From positions 1 through 64,000 of the forward strand of contig NZ_LZJW01000044.1 in the NCBI RefSeq assembly GCF_001667885.1: a DNA stretch of 64,000 bases, given 5' to 3'. The notes under the pieces were generated by a model, which saw nothing but the letters and a program-made list of their open reading frames with translations, was not told the DNA's origin and did not search any database. This document shows positions 7,779 through 16,655 of the stretch, piece after piece (within the stretch, counting starts at the first letter, position 1; each line of letters starts with the position of its first letter). A program made the position numbers and the translations under genes. This DNA is from Mycobacterium scrofulaceum (GTDB lineage Bacteria > Actinomycetota > Actinomycetes > Mycobacteriales > Mycobacteriaceae).

Positions 7779-9172
7779 GGTGCGGCCCCGGCGGGCGCCG
7801 ACTGGGCCCGGATCTCCGCGCTGATCTGGGTGACCACCGCGTCGACGTCCTCGGCGCTGCGCGCCTCGACGTTGAGCCGCAGCAACGGCTCGGTGTTGGA
7901 GCTGCGCAGGTTGAACCAGCTGCCGTCGCCGAGGTCGACGGTCACGCCGTCCACGTGGTCGATCGAGTGGATGCGGCTACCGAAGGACTTCAGCACCGCC
8001 TCGGTGCACAGCGCGGCGTCCGCCACGGTGAAGTTGATCTCGCCGGACGATTCGTAGCGCTGGTAGTCGGCGGTCAGCTCCGACAACGGCCGGTCCTGCT
8101 CGCCCAGGGCCGCCAGCACGTACAGCGCCGCCAGCATGCCGGAGTCCGCGCCCCAAAAGTCACGGAAGTAATAGTGCGCCGAATGTTCGCCACCGAAGAT
8201 GGCGCCGGTGTCGGCCATCATCGCTTTGATATAGGAGTGCCCGACGCGCGAGCGCAGCGGTGTGCCGCCGCGTTCGGTGACCAGCTCCGGCACCGCGCGG
8301 GACGTGATCACGTTGTGGATGATGGTGGCGCCGATCTCCCGGCCCAACTCGCGGGCGGCCACCAGGCTGGTCACCGTCGAGGGCGACACCGGCCGGCCGC
8401 GTTCGTCGACGACGAAGCAGCGGTCGGCGTCGCCGTCGAAGGCCAGCCCGATATCGGCGCCCGTCTCGCGCACGTAGTTCTGCAGGTCGACCAGGTTGGC
8501 CGGGTCGAGCGGGTTGGCCTCGTGATTGGGGAACGAGCCGTCGAGCTCGAAGTACAACGGCAACAGGGTGATCGAGTCGATCGCCCCGAGCACGGCGGGT
8601 GCGGTGAGGCCGGCCATGCCGTTGCCCGCGTCCACCGCCACCCGTAGGGGACGCAGCCCCGAGGTGCTCACCAGCGAACGCAAAAACTTGCCGTAGTCGT
8701 CCAGCACGTCGCGGTCGGTCACGGTTCCCGGCTGCCCGTCGTAGCGCTCGACCCCGGCGATCACGGACTCGCTGACGGTGCGCAGGCCGCTGTCGGCGCC
8801 GACCGGTTTGGCGGCGGCCCGGCACAGCTTGATGCCGTTGTAGGCCGCCGGGTTGTGGCTGGCCGTGAACATCGCGCCCGGGCAGTCCAGCAAGCCGGAG
8901 GCAAAGTAGAGCTGATCGGTGGAGGCGAGACCGATCCGCACGACGTCCAGGCCCTGGCCCGTCACCCCGGAAGCGAAGGCCGCGGCCAGGGCGGGCGAAC
9001 TGTCCCGCATGTCGTAGCCGATCACCACCTGCCGGGCACCCTCCCCGCGCATCAGCGCGGCGAACGCCGCACCCAGGGCGGTGACAAGCGGCTCGTCGAG
9101 CTCTTCGCCGACCAGCCCTCGCACGTCGTACGCCTTGACGACACGGTGCACAGTCGCGGCGAGCCGAGACAT
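7775..9172 (-). CDS. manB: Phosphomannomutase / phosphoglucomutase
   Basis: A 465-residue alpha-D-phosphohexomutase converting mannose-6-phosphate to mannose-1-phosphate. The four family motifs are visible: the phosphoserine loop TASHNP, the Mg2+ loop DGDADRC, the sugar-binding GEHSAH, and the phosphate-binding RSSNTEP near the C-terminus. The ATG at 9172 has an AGGAGG site 7 bp upstream and gives the length of M. tuberculosis ManB (Rv3257c); an in-frame ATG 21 bp further upstream lacks one. First gene of the manB-SIS-manA operon. Confidence 0.95.
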   Translation of the reverse strand: MSRLAATVHRVVKAYDVRGLVGEELDEPLVTALGAAFAALMRGEGARQVVIGYDMRDSSPALAAAFASGVTGQGLDVVRIGLASTDQLYFASGLLDCPGAMFTASHNPAAYNGIKLCRAAAKPVGADSGLRTVSESVIAGVERYDGQPGTVTDRDVLDDYGKFLRSLVSTSGLRPLRVAVDAGNGMAGLTAPAVLGAIDSITLLPLYFELDGSFPNHEANPLDPANLVDLQNYVRETGADIGLAFDGDADRCFVVDERGRPVSPSTVTSLVAARELGREIGATIIHNVITSRAVPELVTERGGTPLRSRVGHSYIKAMMADTGAIFGGEHSAHYYFRDFWGADSGMLAALYVLAALGEQDRPLSELTADYQRYESSGEINFTVADAALCTEAVLKSFGSRIHSIDHVDGVTVDLGDGSWFNLRSSNTEPLLRLNVEARSAEDVDAVVTQISAEIRAQSAPAGAAP

Positions 9173-9284
9173 GCGGGGGCCTCCTGACGCCATATATTCC
9201 TTCGCCTCTTCGCCGTCAGCCTATCGGCCCCCGGGAAACACGGGCGGCGGCGGTGCGCGGGGGCGGCCCGCGACACCCGGACGG

Positions 9285-9734
9285 CTAGTCCTTGGGGTCG
9301 GGCAGCACCCGCAGGTGCCCGCGGCGCCGGCCGGAACGATGTTCGGGTGGCGCCAGCACACTACTGCTGGGCGCGGTGGCCCCGCTGTTGTGAATGTGCG
9401 GGTCCGCGAAGCCGTTCAGGGGCGTGCCGGTGCCGCCATAGGGCACGGCGCGCTCGACCGGGCCGCCTTCGCGCACCGCGTCGGCCAGGGCGACCAAGTC
9501 GTCCTCGTCGGGGTGCGTGGGCTCGGCATGGAGGGGACCGGCGTGGCGCACGAGATCCCATCCGCGGGGGGCGGTGATCCGACCGGCATGGCCGACGCAC
9601 AGGTCCCACGAATGCGGTTCCCGCGCGGTCGCGAGTGGCCCCACCACCGCCGTTGAGTCCGAGTAGACGAACGTCAAGGTCGCCACGGCGTAGTGCGGAC
9701 ACCCGGGCCGGCAACAGCGACGGGGAACGTTCAC
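9285..9734 (-). CDS. DUF3499 conserved actinobacterial protein
   Basis: A 149-residue protein with the DUF3499 signature RRCCRPGCPHYAVATLTFVY at the N-terminus and a later DLCVGHAGRITAP motif. The CC...C...H plus C..H pattern suggests a small metal site, but this is inference and no function is known. GTG 9734 places the signature at the N-terminus as in Rv3258c; longer forms lack support. It is divergent from the metallopeptidase-like gene, upstream of manB with a 112-bp gap. The last 40 residues are low-complexity and basic. Confidence 0.85.
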   Translation of the reverse strand: MNVPRRCCRPGCPHYAVATLTFVYSDSTAVVGPLATAREPHSWDLCVGHAGRITAPRGWDLVRHAGPLHAEPTHPDEDDLVALADAVREGGPVERAVPYGGTGTPLNGFADPHIHNSGATAPSSSVLAPPEHRSGRRRGHLRVLPDPKD

Positions 9735-9823
9735 GAGCGAAAGGCTATCGTGCACAAACGCCGGTGAAGCGCCGGACACGCGCAACCGGCGGGCCGCCGA
9801 TGTTCAACCGTTACCATCGGCGC

Positions 9824-10330
9824 GTGGGCGATTCGCGCAGCTTCCCGCGGAGGGATCGACCCCAGGGACGATTCGCCTCCCACCGGTCCTCCCGGCGGGG
9901 CCGCGATGTGCGCGGCCCGCTGCTGCCGCCGACGGTGCCGGGGTGGCGCAGCCGGGCCGAGCGGTTCGACATGGCGGTGTTGGAGGCCTACGAACCCATC
10001 GAGCGCAATTGGCAGGCGCGCCTCGCCGACCTCGACGTGGCGGTGGACGAGATCCCCCGCATCGCGGCGAAGGATCCCGACAGCGTGCAGTGGCCGCCGG
10101 AGGTCATCGCCGACGGGCCGATCCCGCTGGCGCGATTGATCCCGGCCGGGGTGGACGTCCGCGGCAACGCCACGCGGGCGCGAATCGTTCTGTTCCGCAA
10201 GCCGATTGAGCGACGGGCCAAGGACACCGTCGAGCTCGGTGATTTGCTGCACGAGATATTGGTGGCCCAGGTGGCCATCTACCTCGACGTGGAGCCGTCG
10301 GTCATCGACCCGACGATCGACGACGAATGA
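9824..10330 (+). CDS. Metallopeptidase-like conserved protein (Rv3259 family)
   Basis: A 168-residue protein: a basic, probably disordered N-terminus of about 35 residues, then a domain of the small zincin-like type ending DLLHEILVAQVAIYLD. That segment aligns with the place where zincins carry HExxH, but the second His is not present (HEILV), so catalytic activity is doubtful. GTG 9824 is preferred because TACCAT lies 6 bp upstream (9812-9817), a typical leaderless arrangement; ATG 9800 in frame is the alternative. The gene lies between DUF3499 and whiB2, as in M. tuberculosis. Confidence 0.75.
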   Translation: MGDSRSFPRRDRPQGRFASHRSSRRGRDVRGPLLPPTVPGWRSRAERFDMAVLEAYEPIERNWQARLADLDVAVDEIPRIAAKDPDSVQWPPEVIADGPIPLARLIPAGVDVRGNATRARIVLFRKPIERRAKDTVELGDLLHEILVAQVAIYLDVEPSVIDPTIDDE

Positions 10331-10337
10331 TGTTGCG

Positions 10338-10361
10338 GCGCGGCGTCAGATGATGCCGCGC
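10338..10361. terminator. Hairpin between convergent metallopeptidase-like gene and whiB2
   Basis: GCGCGGC and GCCGCGC pair perfectly around a 10-nt loop. The hairpin sits 8 bp after the stop of the upstream gene and overlaps the last codons of whiB2. There is no U-tract, as is usual in mycobacteria, so a role as a shared terminator is tentative. Confidence 0.35.
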
Positions 10362-10711
10362 TTGAGGCGCCGGCGCTCGCGCTCGGAGAGCCCGCCCCAA
10401 ATGCCGAAACGCTCGTCGTGCTCCAGGGCGTACTCCAGGCACTCGTGGCGTACCTCGCACCCCAGGCAGATCTTCTTCGCCTCGCGGGTGGAGCCGCCCT
10501 TCTCCGGGAAGAACGCCTCGGGATCCGTTTGCGCGCACAGCGCCCGGTCCTGCCACTGGTCCGCGACGGGGGCCGGCATCGGCTCGGGCTCGAATGCGAC
10601 TGGCGCATCAGGAACCACGGTCAGGTGCGGCCGGGCCGGTCGCACCGGCGCCGAGACGATGGGGGTGTGCGGCGTGCTCGCCATGACTCCTCGAAGATGT
10701 TCGTAAGACAT
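10346..10711 (-). CDS. whiB2: WhiB2 iron-sulfur transcription factor
   Basis: A 121-residue Wbl protein required for septation and division in mycobacteria (WhmD in M. smegmatis). The four [4Fe-4S] ligands are C59, C82, C85 and C91, followed by the Wbl turn GIWGG at 104-108 and the basic DNA-contacting tail RERRRLKRGII. ATG 10711 has GAGGAGG 11 bp upstream; a second ATG at 10684 is possible. The N-terminal 50 residues are Pro-rich and variable. The gene faces a 326-bp regulatory gap shared with fbiA. Confidence 0.96.
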   Translation of the reverse strand: MSYEHLRGVMASTPHTPIVSAPVRPARPHLTVVPDAPVAFEPEPMPAPVADQWQDRALCAQTDPEAFFPEKGGSTREAKKICLGCEVRHECLEYALEHDERFGIWGGLSERERRRLKRGII

Positions 10712-10780
10712 ACGGTCGTCCGCCTCCTCAGTTTGATTGAGAGAGTGAGTGGTTCCCACTATTTCTGATGTGTACAGACA

Positions 10781-10800
10781 ATTCGAACAAGTGATCGAAT
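10781..10800. promoter_or_regulatory. Inverted repeat upstream of whiB2
   Basis: ATTCGA and TCGAAT form perfect 6-bp arms around an 8-bp spacer, 70 bp upstream of the whiB2 start. It is loosely like a LexA box (TCGAAC-N4-GTTCGA) but the spacing is wrong, so another regulator is more likely. Function is inference. Confidence 0.35.
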
Positions 10801-11024
10801 CTCGGTCTGCGACACCGGAACCGGCCGGCCAACCGGGAAATGACACTGTTGTGATTAGACACGGGTTGACCTGCCGGGTCAAGCATTACGGCGCATTTCC
10901 ATACCATCTCGTGACCGAATTACGGCGTTTCCGTTGTTTTGCGCATTCGGCGTGTCGATCACACCGCCCACGACTATGCTTAAGGGCCGCGTAACGGCCC
11001 CGCCACCCAAAGGTCGCCGGGCAG

Positions 11025-11030
11025 TACTGT
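11025..11030 (+). promoter_or_regulatory. -10 element of leaderless fbiA
   Basis: TACTGT fits TANNNT and lies 7 bp before the GTG start of fbiA, the spacing that puts the transcription start on the start codon. No Shine-Dalgarno sequence is present, which supports leaderless initiation. Confidence 0.55.
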
Positions 11031-11037
11031 CGTCCAC

Positions 11038-12039
11038 GTGAAGGTCACCGTTCTGGTCGGTGGGGTTGGCGGCGCCCGATTCCTGCTGGGGATTCAACAG
11101 CTGCTCGGGCTCGGTCAGTTCGCAACGCAACAGCACCCAGACGCGGGAACCGGCACCCACGAACTTAACGCAATCGTCAACATCGGCGACGACGCTTGGA
11201 TTCATGGACTGCGGGTCTGCCCGGATTTGGACACCTGCATGTACACCTTAGGTGGAGGGGTGGACCCGGAGCGCGGGTGGGGTCACCGCGACGAAACCTG
11301 GCACGCCAAAGAGGAATTGGCGCGCTACGGCGTACAGCCGGATTGGTTCGGGCTCGGGGACCGCGATATCGCCACTCACCTGGTGCGCACCCAGATGCTG
11401 AACGCCGGCTACCCGCTCTCGGAGATCACCACCGCCCTGTGCGACCGCTGGCAACCCGGCGCTCGATTGCTTCCGGCGAGTGACGACCGCTGCGAGACGC
11501 ACGTGGTGATCACCGATCCCGACGACGGCACCCGCCGCGCGATCCACTTCCAGGAGTGGTGGGTGCGCTACCGGGCCGAGGTGCCCACGCACAGCTTCGC
11601 CTTCGTCGGCGCCGAAAAGGCCACCGCCACAAGTGAAGCTGCCGCGGCCATCGCCGACGCGGACGCCATCCTGCTGGCGCCGTCCAACCCGGTGGTGAGC
11701 GTCGGCGCCATCCTGGCCGTGCCCGGGATTCGCGCCGCGTTGCGTTCGGCGACCGCCCCGATCGTCGGCTACTCACCGATCATCGGCGGAAAACCCTTGC
11801 GCGGCATGGCCGATGCGTGCCTATCGGTGATCGGGGTGGAATCCACCGCCGAGGCGGTCGGCCGGCACTACGGGGGGCGCAGCGGCACCGGGATACTGGA
11901 TTGCTGGCTGGTGCACGAGGGCGATCACGCCGACATCGAGGGCGTGGCGGTGACCGCCGTGCCCCTGTTGATGACCGACCCCAAGGCGACGGCCGAGATG
12001 GTGCGCGCCGGGCTCGAGCTCGCGGGCGTGGCCCCGTGA
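11038..12039 (+). CDS. fbiA: F420 biosynthesis: phosphoenolpyruvyl/lactyl transferase FbiA
   Basis: A 333-residue enzyme of the CofD/FbiA family that joins the activated PEP (or lactate) moiety to the deazaflavin Fo to make dehydro-F420-0. The N-terminus shows the family motif [15 protein letters not shown] and a later NIGDD box; [11 protein letters not shown] and [15 protein letters not shown] are further CofD hallmarks. GTG 11038 is leaderless-type. It overlaps fbiB by GTGA, so the two F420 steps are made together in the cytoplasm. Confidence 0.96.
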   Translation: MKVTVLVGGVGGARFLLGIQQLLGLGQFATQQHPDAGTGTHELNAIVNIGDDAWIHGLRVCPDLDTCMYTLGGGVDPERGWGHRDETWHAKEELARYGVQPDWFGLGDRDIATHLVRTQMLNAGYPLSEITTALCDRWQPGARLLPASDDRCETHVVITDPDDGTRRAIHFQEWWVRYRAEVPTHSFAFVGAEKATATSEAAAAIADADAILLAPSNPVVSVGAILAVPGIRAALRSATAPIVGYSPIIGGKPLRGMADACLSVIGVESTAEAVGRHYGGRSGTGILDCWLVHEGDHADIEGVAVTAVPLLMTDPKATAEMVRAGLELAGVAP

Positions 12040-13376
12040 CCGAACACGGCAGCGGGGCGGCGATCGAGATCCTGCCCGTCACCGGGCTTCCCGAGTTCCG
12101 GCCCGGCGACGATCTGGCCGCGGCGCTCGCCGGGGCCGCGCCCTGGCTGCGCGACCGCGACGTCGTGGTGGTGACCAGCAAGGTGGTTTCCAAGTGCGAG
12201 GGCCGGCTGGTGCCGGCACCGCAGGACGCCGAGCAGCGGGACGAACTGAGGCGCAAGCTCGTCGACGACGAGGCGGTGCGGGTGCTGGCCCGCAAGGGCC
12301 GCACCCTGATCACCGAGAACCGCATCGGCCTGATCCAGGCCGCCGCGGGCGTGGACGGGTCCAACGTGGGCCGCGACGAACTGGCGCTGCTGCCGGTCGA
12401 TCCCGACGCCAGCGCCGCCGCGCTGCGGGCCGGGCTTCGCGAGAAGCTCGGGGTCGACGTGGCCGTGGTCATCACCGACACGATGGGGCGCGCCTGGCGC
12501 AACGGCCAGATCGACGCCGCGGTGGGCTCGTCGGGTCTGGCTGTGCTGCACGGGTATTCGGGCTCCGTCGACCGGCACGGCAACGAGCTGGTGGTCACCG
12601 AGATCGCGGTCGCCGACGAGGTGGCGGCGGCGGCCGACCTGGTGAAGGGCAAGCTGACCGCCATGCCGGTGGCCGTGGTGCGCGGCCTCACCGTGGCCGA
12701 CGACGGCTCGACGGCCCGGCAGCTGCTGCGGCCCGGCGAGGAGGACCTGTTCTGGCTCGGCACCGCCGAGGCCCTCGACATGGGGCGCCGCCAGGCGCAG
12801 CTGGTGCGCCGCTCGGTGCGCCGGTTCAGCGCCGAACCCGTCGCGCCCGAGCTGATCGAAGCCGCCGTCGCCGAGGCCCTCACCGCCCCCGCCCCGCACC
12901 ACACCCGCCCGGTCCGGTTCGTGTGGTTGCAGACCCCGGACGTCCGGCTGCGGCTGCTGGACCGGATGAAGGACAAGTGGCGGTCCGACCTCGCCGGCGA
13001 CGGCCGGCCCGCCGACTCGGTGGAACGCCGGGTGGCGCGCGGTCAGATCCTTTACGACGCACCCGAGGTCGTCATCCCGATGTTGGTCCTCGACGGCGCG
13101 CACAGCTATCCCGACGCCGCCCGCACCGAGGCGGAGCACACCATGTTCACCGTCGCCGTCGGCGCGGCCGTGCAGGCCCTGCTGGTCGCGCTGGCCGTGC
13201 GGGGGGTCGGCAGCTGCTGGATCGGCTCGACGATCTTCGCCCCCGACCTGGTGCGCGACGAACTCGATCTGCCCGCCGATTGGGAGCCGTTGGGCGCCAT
13301 CGCGATCGGTTACCCCGAGGAACCCGCCGGGCCGCGCGAGGCCGCGGACGCCGGGGATTTGTTGATCCGCAAGTGA
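12036..13376 (+). CDS. fbiB: F420-0:gamma-glutamyl ligase / dehydro-F420 reductase FbiB
   Basis: A 446-residue bifunctional protein. The N-terminal CofE domain (about residues 5-245) adds the poly-gamma-glutamate tail and shows [14 protein letters not shown] and [17 protein letters not shown]. The C-terminal FMN nitroreductase domain (about 260-446; [12 protein letters not shown] start, [10 protein letters not shown] near the end) reduces dehydro-F420-0. The fusion is the normal actinobacterial form. The GTG start overlaps the fbiA stop as GTGA. Followed after 10 bp by mamA. Confidence 0.96.
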   Translation: MTEHGSGAAIEILPVTGLPEFRPGDDLAAALAGAAPWLRDRDVVVVTSKVVSKCEGRLVPAPQDAEQRDELRRKLVDDEAVRVLARKGRTLITENRIGLIQAAAGVDGSNVGRDELALLPVDPDASAAALRAGLREKLGVDVAVVITDTMGRAWRNGQIDAAVGSSGLAVLHGYSGSVDRHGNELVVTEIAVADEVAAAADLVKGKLTAMPVAVVRGLTVADDGSTARQLLRPGEEDLFWLGTAEALDMGRRQAQLVRRSVRRFSAEPVAPELIEAAVAEALTAPAPHHTRPVRFVWLQTPDVRLRLLDRMKDKWRSDLAGDGRPADSVERRVARGQILYDAPEVVIPMLVLDGAHSYPDAARTEAEHTMFTVAVGAAVQALLVALAVRGVGSCWIGSTIFAPDLVRDELDLPADWEPLGAIAIGYPEEPAGPREAADAGDLLIRK

Positions 13377-13386
13377 TACTGGCCCC

Positions 13387-14961
13387 ATGAGGTTTGCGGG
13401 CAAGGCGGCGGCGTCCGCCGAGAAGGCCCGCGGCGGCTACTACACCCCCGCGCCCGTGGCGCGGTTCCTGGCCCGCTGGGTTCGCGAGGCCGGGCCGCGC
13501 ATTCTCGAACCCTCCTGCGGCGACGGCGCCATCCTGCGCGAGCTGGCCGCCCTCGGCGGACGGCCGCGCGGCGTCGAGCTCGTCGCCGAGGAGGCGGCCA
13601 AATCACGGGAATTCGCGCCCGTCGACGCCGCGAACCTGTTCGGCTGGCTCGCCACCGCCGAGCCCGGCGGCTGGGACGGCGTCGCCGGCAACCCGCCCTA
13701 CATCCGGTTCGGCAACTGGGCGGCCGAGCAACGCGAGCCCGCGCTGGAACTGATGCGGCGCGTGGGACTGCGGCCCAGCCGCCTGACCAACGCCTGGGTG
13801 CCGTTCGTGGTGGCGAGCTCGATCCTGGTGCGCGACGGCGGCCGGGTGGGCCTGGTGCTGCCGGCCGAGTTGCTTCAGGTCTCCTACGCCGCCCCGCTGC
13901 GCGAGTTCCTGCTGAGCCGGTTCGGCGACATCACCCTGGTGACGTTCGAGCGCCTCGTGTTCGACGGCATCCTGCAGGAGGTCGTGTTGTTCTGCGGGGT
14001 CGCCGGCGCCGGGCCGGCCCGCATCCGCACCCTGCATCTCACCGACGCCGAGGCGCTCGCGCACGCGGACCTGGACGTCGACTGGGCTCCGGCGCTGCTG
14101 CACGAGAACGAGAAGTGGACCAAGTACTTTCTGCGCCCGGACGCGATCCGGCTGCTGCGAACGCTCAAGGGCTCGATGGCCATGACCCGGCTCGGCTCGG
14201 TCGCCGACGTGGACGTCGGCATCGTCACGGGCCGCAACAGTTTCTTCACGTTCGCCGACGCGCAGGCCCGCGAACTTGGGCTGCTGCCCCACTGTGTGCC
14301 GCTGGTCTCGCGCAGCGCGCAGTTGTCCGGGCTGGTCTACGACACCGATTGCCGGGCAAGCGATGTCGCCGCCGGCCATCGGACCTGGCTGCTCGATGCG
14401 CCCCGCGACCCGGATGATCCGGCGCTGATCGCACACATCCGGGCCGGTGAATCCGCGGGCGTGCACCGTGGCTACAAGTGCTCGATCCGCAAGCCGTGGT
14501 GGGGCACGCCGTCGCTGTGGGCACCGGATCTGTTCCTGCTGCGGCAGATTCACCGGGCGCCGCGGCTGACCGTCAACGCCGCCGGCGCGACGAGCACCGA
14601 CACGGTGCACCGGGTCCGGCTTGCCGCCGGGGTCGACGCGGCCGCGCTGGCGACGGTCTTCCACAACAGCGTGACGTTCGCGTTCGCCGAGATCATCGGC
14701 CGCAGTTACGGCGGGGGGATCCTGGAGCTGGAACCCCGCGAGGCCGAGCAGCTGCCCATTCCCCCGCCGCCGCTGGCGGGCCCGGACTTGCCCGGCGACG
14801 TCGACCTGCTGTTGAAGGCCAACGAGATCGACAAGGCGCTGGACCTCGTCGACCGCCATGTCCTGATCGACGGCCTGGGGCTGCAAGCCGAGGTGGTGGC
14901 GCAATGCCGGGCGGCGTGGGCCGCGCTGCGGGATCGCCGGACGCGGCGGGGTGCCCGGTGA
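13387..14961 (+). CDS. mamA: Orphan DNA adenine methyltransferase MamA
   Basis: A 524-residue class I N6-adenine methyltransferase. The SAM-binding region appears as ILEPSCGDGAILREL (motif I) and the catalytic motif IV as NPPYIRFGNW; the N-terminal GGYYTPAPVARFL is typical of Eco57I/TaqI-like methylases. No restriction subunit lies nearby. By position and family it is the counterpart of Rv3263/MamA, which methylates CTGGAG and affects expression where the site overlaps a -10. The ATG lies 6 bp after a GATACT element, suggesting leaderless initiation within 10 bp of the fbiB stop. The stop overlaps the Nudix gene as GTGA. Confidence 0.92.
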   Translation: MRFAGKAAASAEKARGGYYTPAPVARFLARWVREAGPRILEPSCGDGAILRELAALGGRPRGVELVAEEAAKSREFAPVDAANLFGWLATAEPGGWDGVAGNPPYIRFGNWAAEQREPALELMRRVGLRPSRLTNAWVPFVVASSILVRDGGRVGLVLPAELLQVSYAAPLREFLLSRFGDITLVTFERLVFDGILQEVVLFCGVAGAGPARIRTLHLTDAEALAHADLDVDWAPALLHENEKWTKYFLRPDAIRLLRTLKGSMAMTRLGSVADVDVGIVTGRNSFFTFADAQARELGLLPHCVPLVSRSAQLSGLVYDTDCRASDVAAGHRTWLLDAPRDPDDPALIAHIRAGESAGVHRGYKCSIRKPWWGTPSLWAPDLFLLRQIHRAPRLTVNAAGATSTDTVHRVRLAAGVDAAALATVFHNSVTFAFAEIIGRSYGGGILELEPREAEQLPIPPPPLAGPDLPGDVDLLLKANEIDKALDLVDRHVLIDGLGLQAEVVAQCRAAWAALRDRRTRRGAR

Positions 14962-15494
14962 GCGTCCGGGAGTCCGCGATCGCGTTGCTGTCCGGCTGGC
15001 AGGCGCCCGACGCGGGGCAGGATTCGTTGCGGCACGCGGTCCTGGCCTTCGTGCTCGGCCGCCCGGACGCGTGCCGCCGCGAGTGCGTGCCGGGCCACGT
15101 CACCGCCTCCGCGCTGGTGCTCGACCACACCGGCTCGCGGGTGCTGCTGACCCTGCATCCGCGGCTGGGCCGCTGGGTGCAACTGGGCGGGCATTGCGAC
15201 GACGACGACGGCGACGTCGTCGCCGCCGCTCTGCGCGAGGCCACCGAGGAGTCCGGCGTCGACGGCCTGCGCATCGAGCCCGAGCTGGCCGCGGTGCACG
15301 TGCACCCGGTCACCTGTTCGCTGGGCGTGCCGACCCGCCACCTGGACCTGCAATTCGTGGTGCGCGCGCCGGCCGGCGCGCGGATCGCGATCAGCGACGA
15401 GTCGGACGACCTGCGGTGGTGGCCGGCCGACGCCCTGCCGGACGGCACCGACCACGCGCTGGCGTATTTGGTGGGCCAAGCCTTGCGCCCTTAG
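14958..15494 (+). CDS. Nudix hydrolase
   Basis: A 178-residue protein with a Nudix fold. The catalytic helix is REATEESGVDGL, preceded by GGHCDDDDGDVVAAAL. The loop before the helix is one residue longer than the strict Nudix box and acidic Asp residues replace its first Glu. Substrate is unknown; families of this size act on nucleoside diphosphate derivatives. The GTG start is inside the mamA stop (GTGA), so translation is coupled to the methyltransferase. Alternative longer starts would run inside mamA. The gene ends before a strong terminator hairpin. Confidence 0.85.
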   Translation: MSVRESAIALLSGWQAPDAGQDSLRHAVLAFVLGRPDACRRECVPGHVTASALVLDHTGSRVLLTLHPRLGRWVQLGGHCDDDDGDVVAAALREATEESGVDGLRIEPELAAVHVHPVTCSLGVPTRHLDLQFVVRAPAGARIAISDESDDLRWWPADALPDGTDHALAYLVGQALRP

Positions 15495-15495
15495 C

Positions 15496-15557
15496 CGCCG
15501 AGTGTGAAGTTAGCTTCACGCTGGACGCCGAACGTGAAGCTAACTTCACACTCGGCG
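15496..15557. terminator. Perfect 25-bp inverted repeat, bidirectional terminator
   Basis: Arms 15496-15520 and 15533-15557 are exact reverse complements (CGCCGAGTGTGAAG... and its mirror) around a 12-nt loop. The repeat fills the gap between the convergent Nudix and manC genes. Each arm itself contains a smaller near-palindrome (GTGAAG-TTAG-CTTCAC). There is no U-tract; strength and position argue for a terminator of both genes, though it could also be a mobile palindromic element. Confidence 0.75.
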
Positions 15558-15575
15558 CACGGAGGGGTATTTCGC

Positions 15576-16655
15576 TCAGACGTCGCTCGAGTACCGGATC
15601 CCGCCGTCGGGGATCGAGACGCCGGGCCAGACCCGGGCGCCGCGCAGCAGCTCGCAGCGCGCGCCGATGTCGGCGCCGTCGCCGATCACGCCGTCGCGGA
15701 TCAGCGCCCGCGGGCCGATCCGCGCGCCGAAGCCGATGATGGACCGCTCGATCACGCTGCCCGCCTCGACCTTGACGCCGTCGAAGATCACCGCGCCGTC
15801 CAGCCGCACGCCGGGCCCGATCTCGGCGCCCCGCCCCACGACGGTGCCGCCGATCAGGACCGCGCCCGGCGACACCGCCGCGCCGTCGTGCACCAGCTGC
15901 TCGCCGCGGTGGCCGTGCAGCGCCGGCGACGGCGCGATGCCGCGGACCAGGTCCGCCGACCCGCGAACGAAATCCTCTGGCGTGCCCATGTCGCGCCAGT
16001 AGGTGGCGTCGACGTAGCCGCAGACCTTGACGTCCGGGTCCTTGAGCAGGGCCGGGAACACCTCGCGTTCGACCGACACCTCGCGGCCGCGCGGGATGCG
16101 GTCGATGATGTCGCGGGCGAACACGTATGTGCCGGCGTTGATCTGATCGGTCGGCGGGTCCTGCGTCTTCTCCACGAAGGCGGTGACCCGGCCGTTTTCG
16201 TCGGTCGTGACGCACCCGAAGGCCCGCGGGTCGCCCACCCGGACCAGGTGCAGGGTGACGTCGGACTGCTGGGCCCGGTGGAAGTCGATCATCTGGTTGA
16301 GGTCGGAGCCCGACAGCACGTCGCCGTTGAACACCAGCACGGTGTCGTGGCGCAGGTGGCCGGCGACGTTGGCGATGCCGCCGCCGGTTCCCAGGGGGCT
16401 GTCCTCGGTGACGTATTCGATCTGCAGGCCCAGCTTCGACCCGTCGCCGAACTCCGCCTCGAACACCGCGGCCTGATAGGAGGTGCTCAGGATGACGTGC
16501 TCGATGCCCGCCGCGGCGATCCTCGACAGCAGGTGGGTCAGGAACGGCAGCCCCGCGGTGGGCAGCATCGGCTTGGGCGCCGACAGCGTCAGCGGCCGCA
16601 GGCGGGTGCCCTTGCCGCCGACCAGGATCACCGCGTCGACTTGCGGGTTAGCCAT
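15576..16655 (-). CDS. manC: Mannose-1-phosphate guanylyltransferase (NDP-sugar pyrophosphorylase)
   Basis: A 359-residue enzyme making GDP-mannose from mannose-1-phosphate and GTP. The N-terminal nucleotidyltransferase domain has the pyrophosphorylase signature VILVGGKGTRLRPLT and the APKPMLP motif; NGDVL and the catalytic NAGTYVF lie in the middle. A C-terminal left-handed beta-helix with hexapeptide repeats starts near residue 260. The Rv3264c homologue has been named manB, manC or rmlA2, so a dTDP-sugar role was once considered. It overlaps wbbL by 8 bp in the rmlD-wbbL-manC operon. Confidence 0.9.
   Translation of the reverse strand: MANPQVDAVILVGGKGTRLRPLTLSAPKPMLPTAGLPFLTHLLSRIAAAGIEHVILSTSYQAAVFEAEFGDGSKLGLQIEYVTEDSPLGTGGGIANVAGHLRHDTVLVFNGDVLSGSDLNQMIDFHRAQQSDVTLHLVRVGDPRAFGCVTTDENGRVTAFVEKTQDPPTDQINAGTYVFARDIIDRIPRGREVSVEREVFPALLKDPDVKVCGYVDATYWRDMGTPEDFVRGSADLVRGIAPSPALHGHRGEQLVHDGAAVSPGAVLIGGTVVGRGAEIGPGVRLDGAVIFDGVKVEAGSVIERSIIGFGARIGPRALIRDGVIGDGADIGARCELLRGARVWPGVSIPDGGIRYSSDV

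Larger units (their letters stand above)
10712..11037. other. 326-bp divergent regulatory gap between whiB2 and fbiA
   Basis: No gene is seen here. The gap is notably A+T-richer than its surroundings. It holds the whiB2 ribosome site (GAGGAGG), an inverted repeat at 10781-10800, a short GC hairpin (GGGCCG, 5-nt loop, CGGCCC) near 10984-11000, and the fbiA -10 at 11025-11030. A long leader for whiB2 is likely. Confidence 0.6.
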
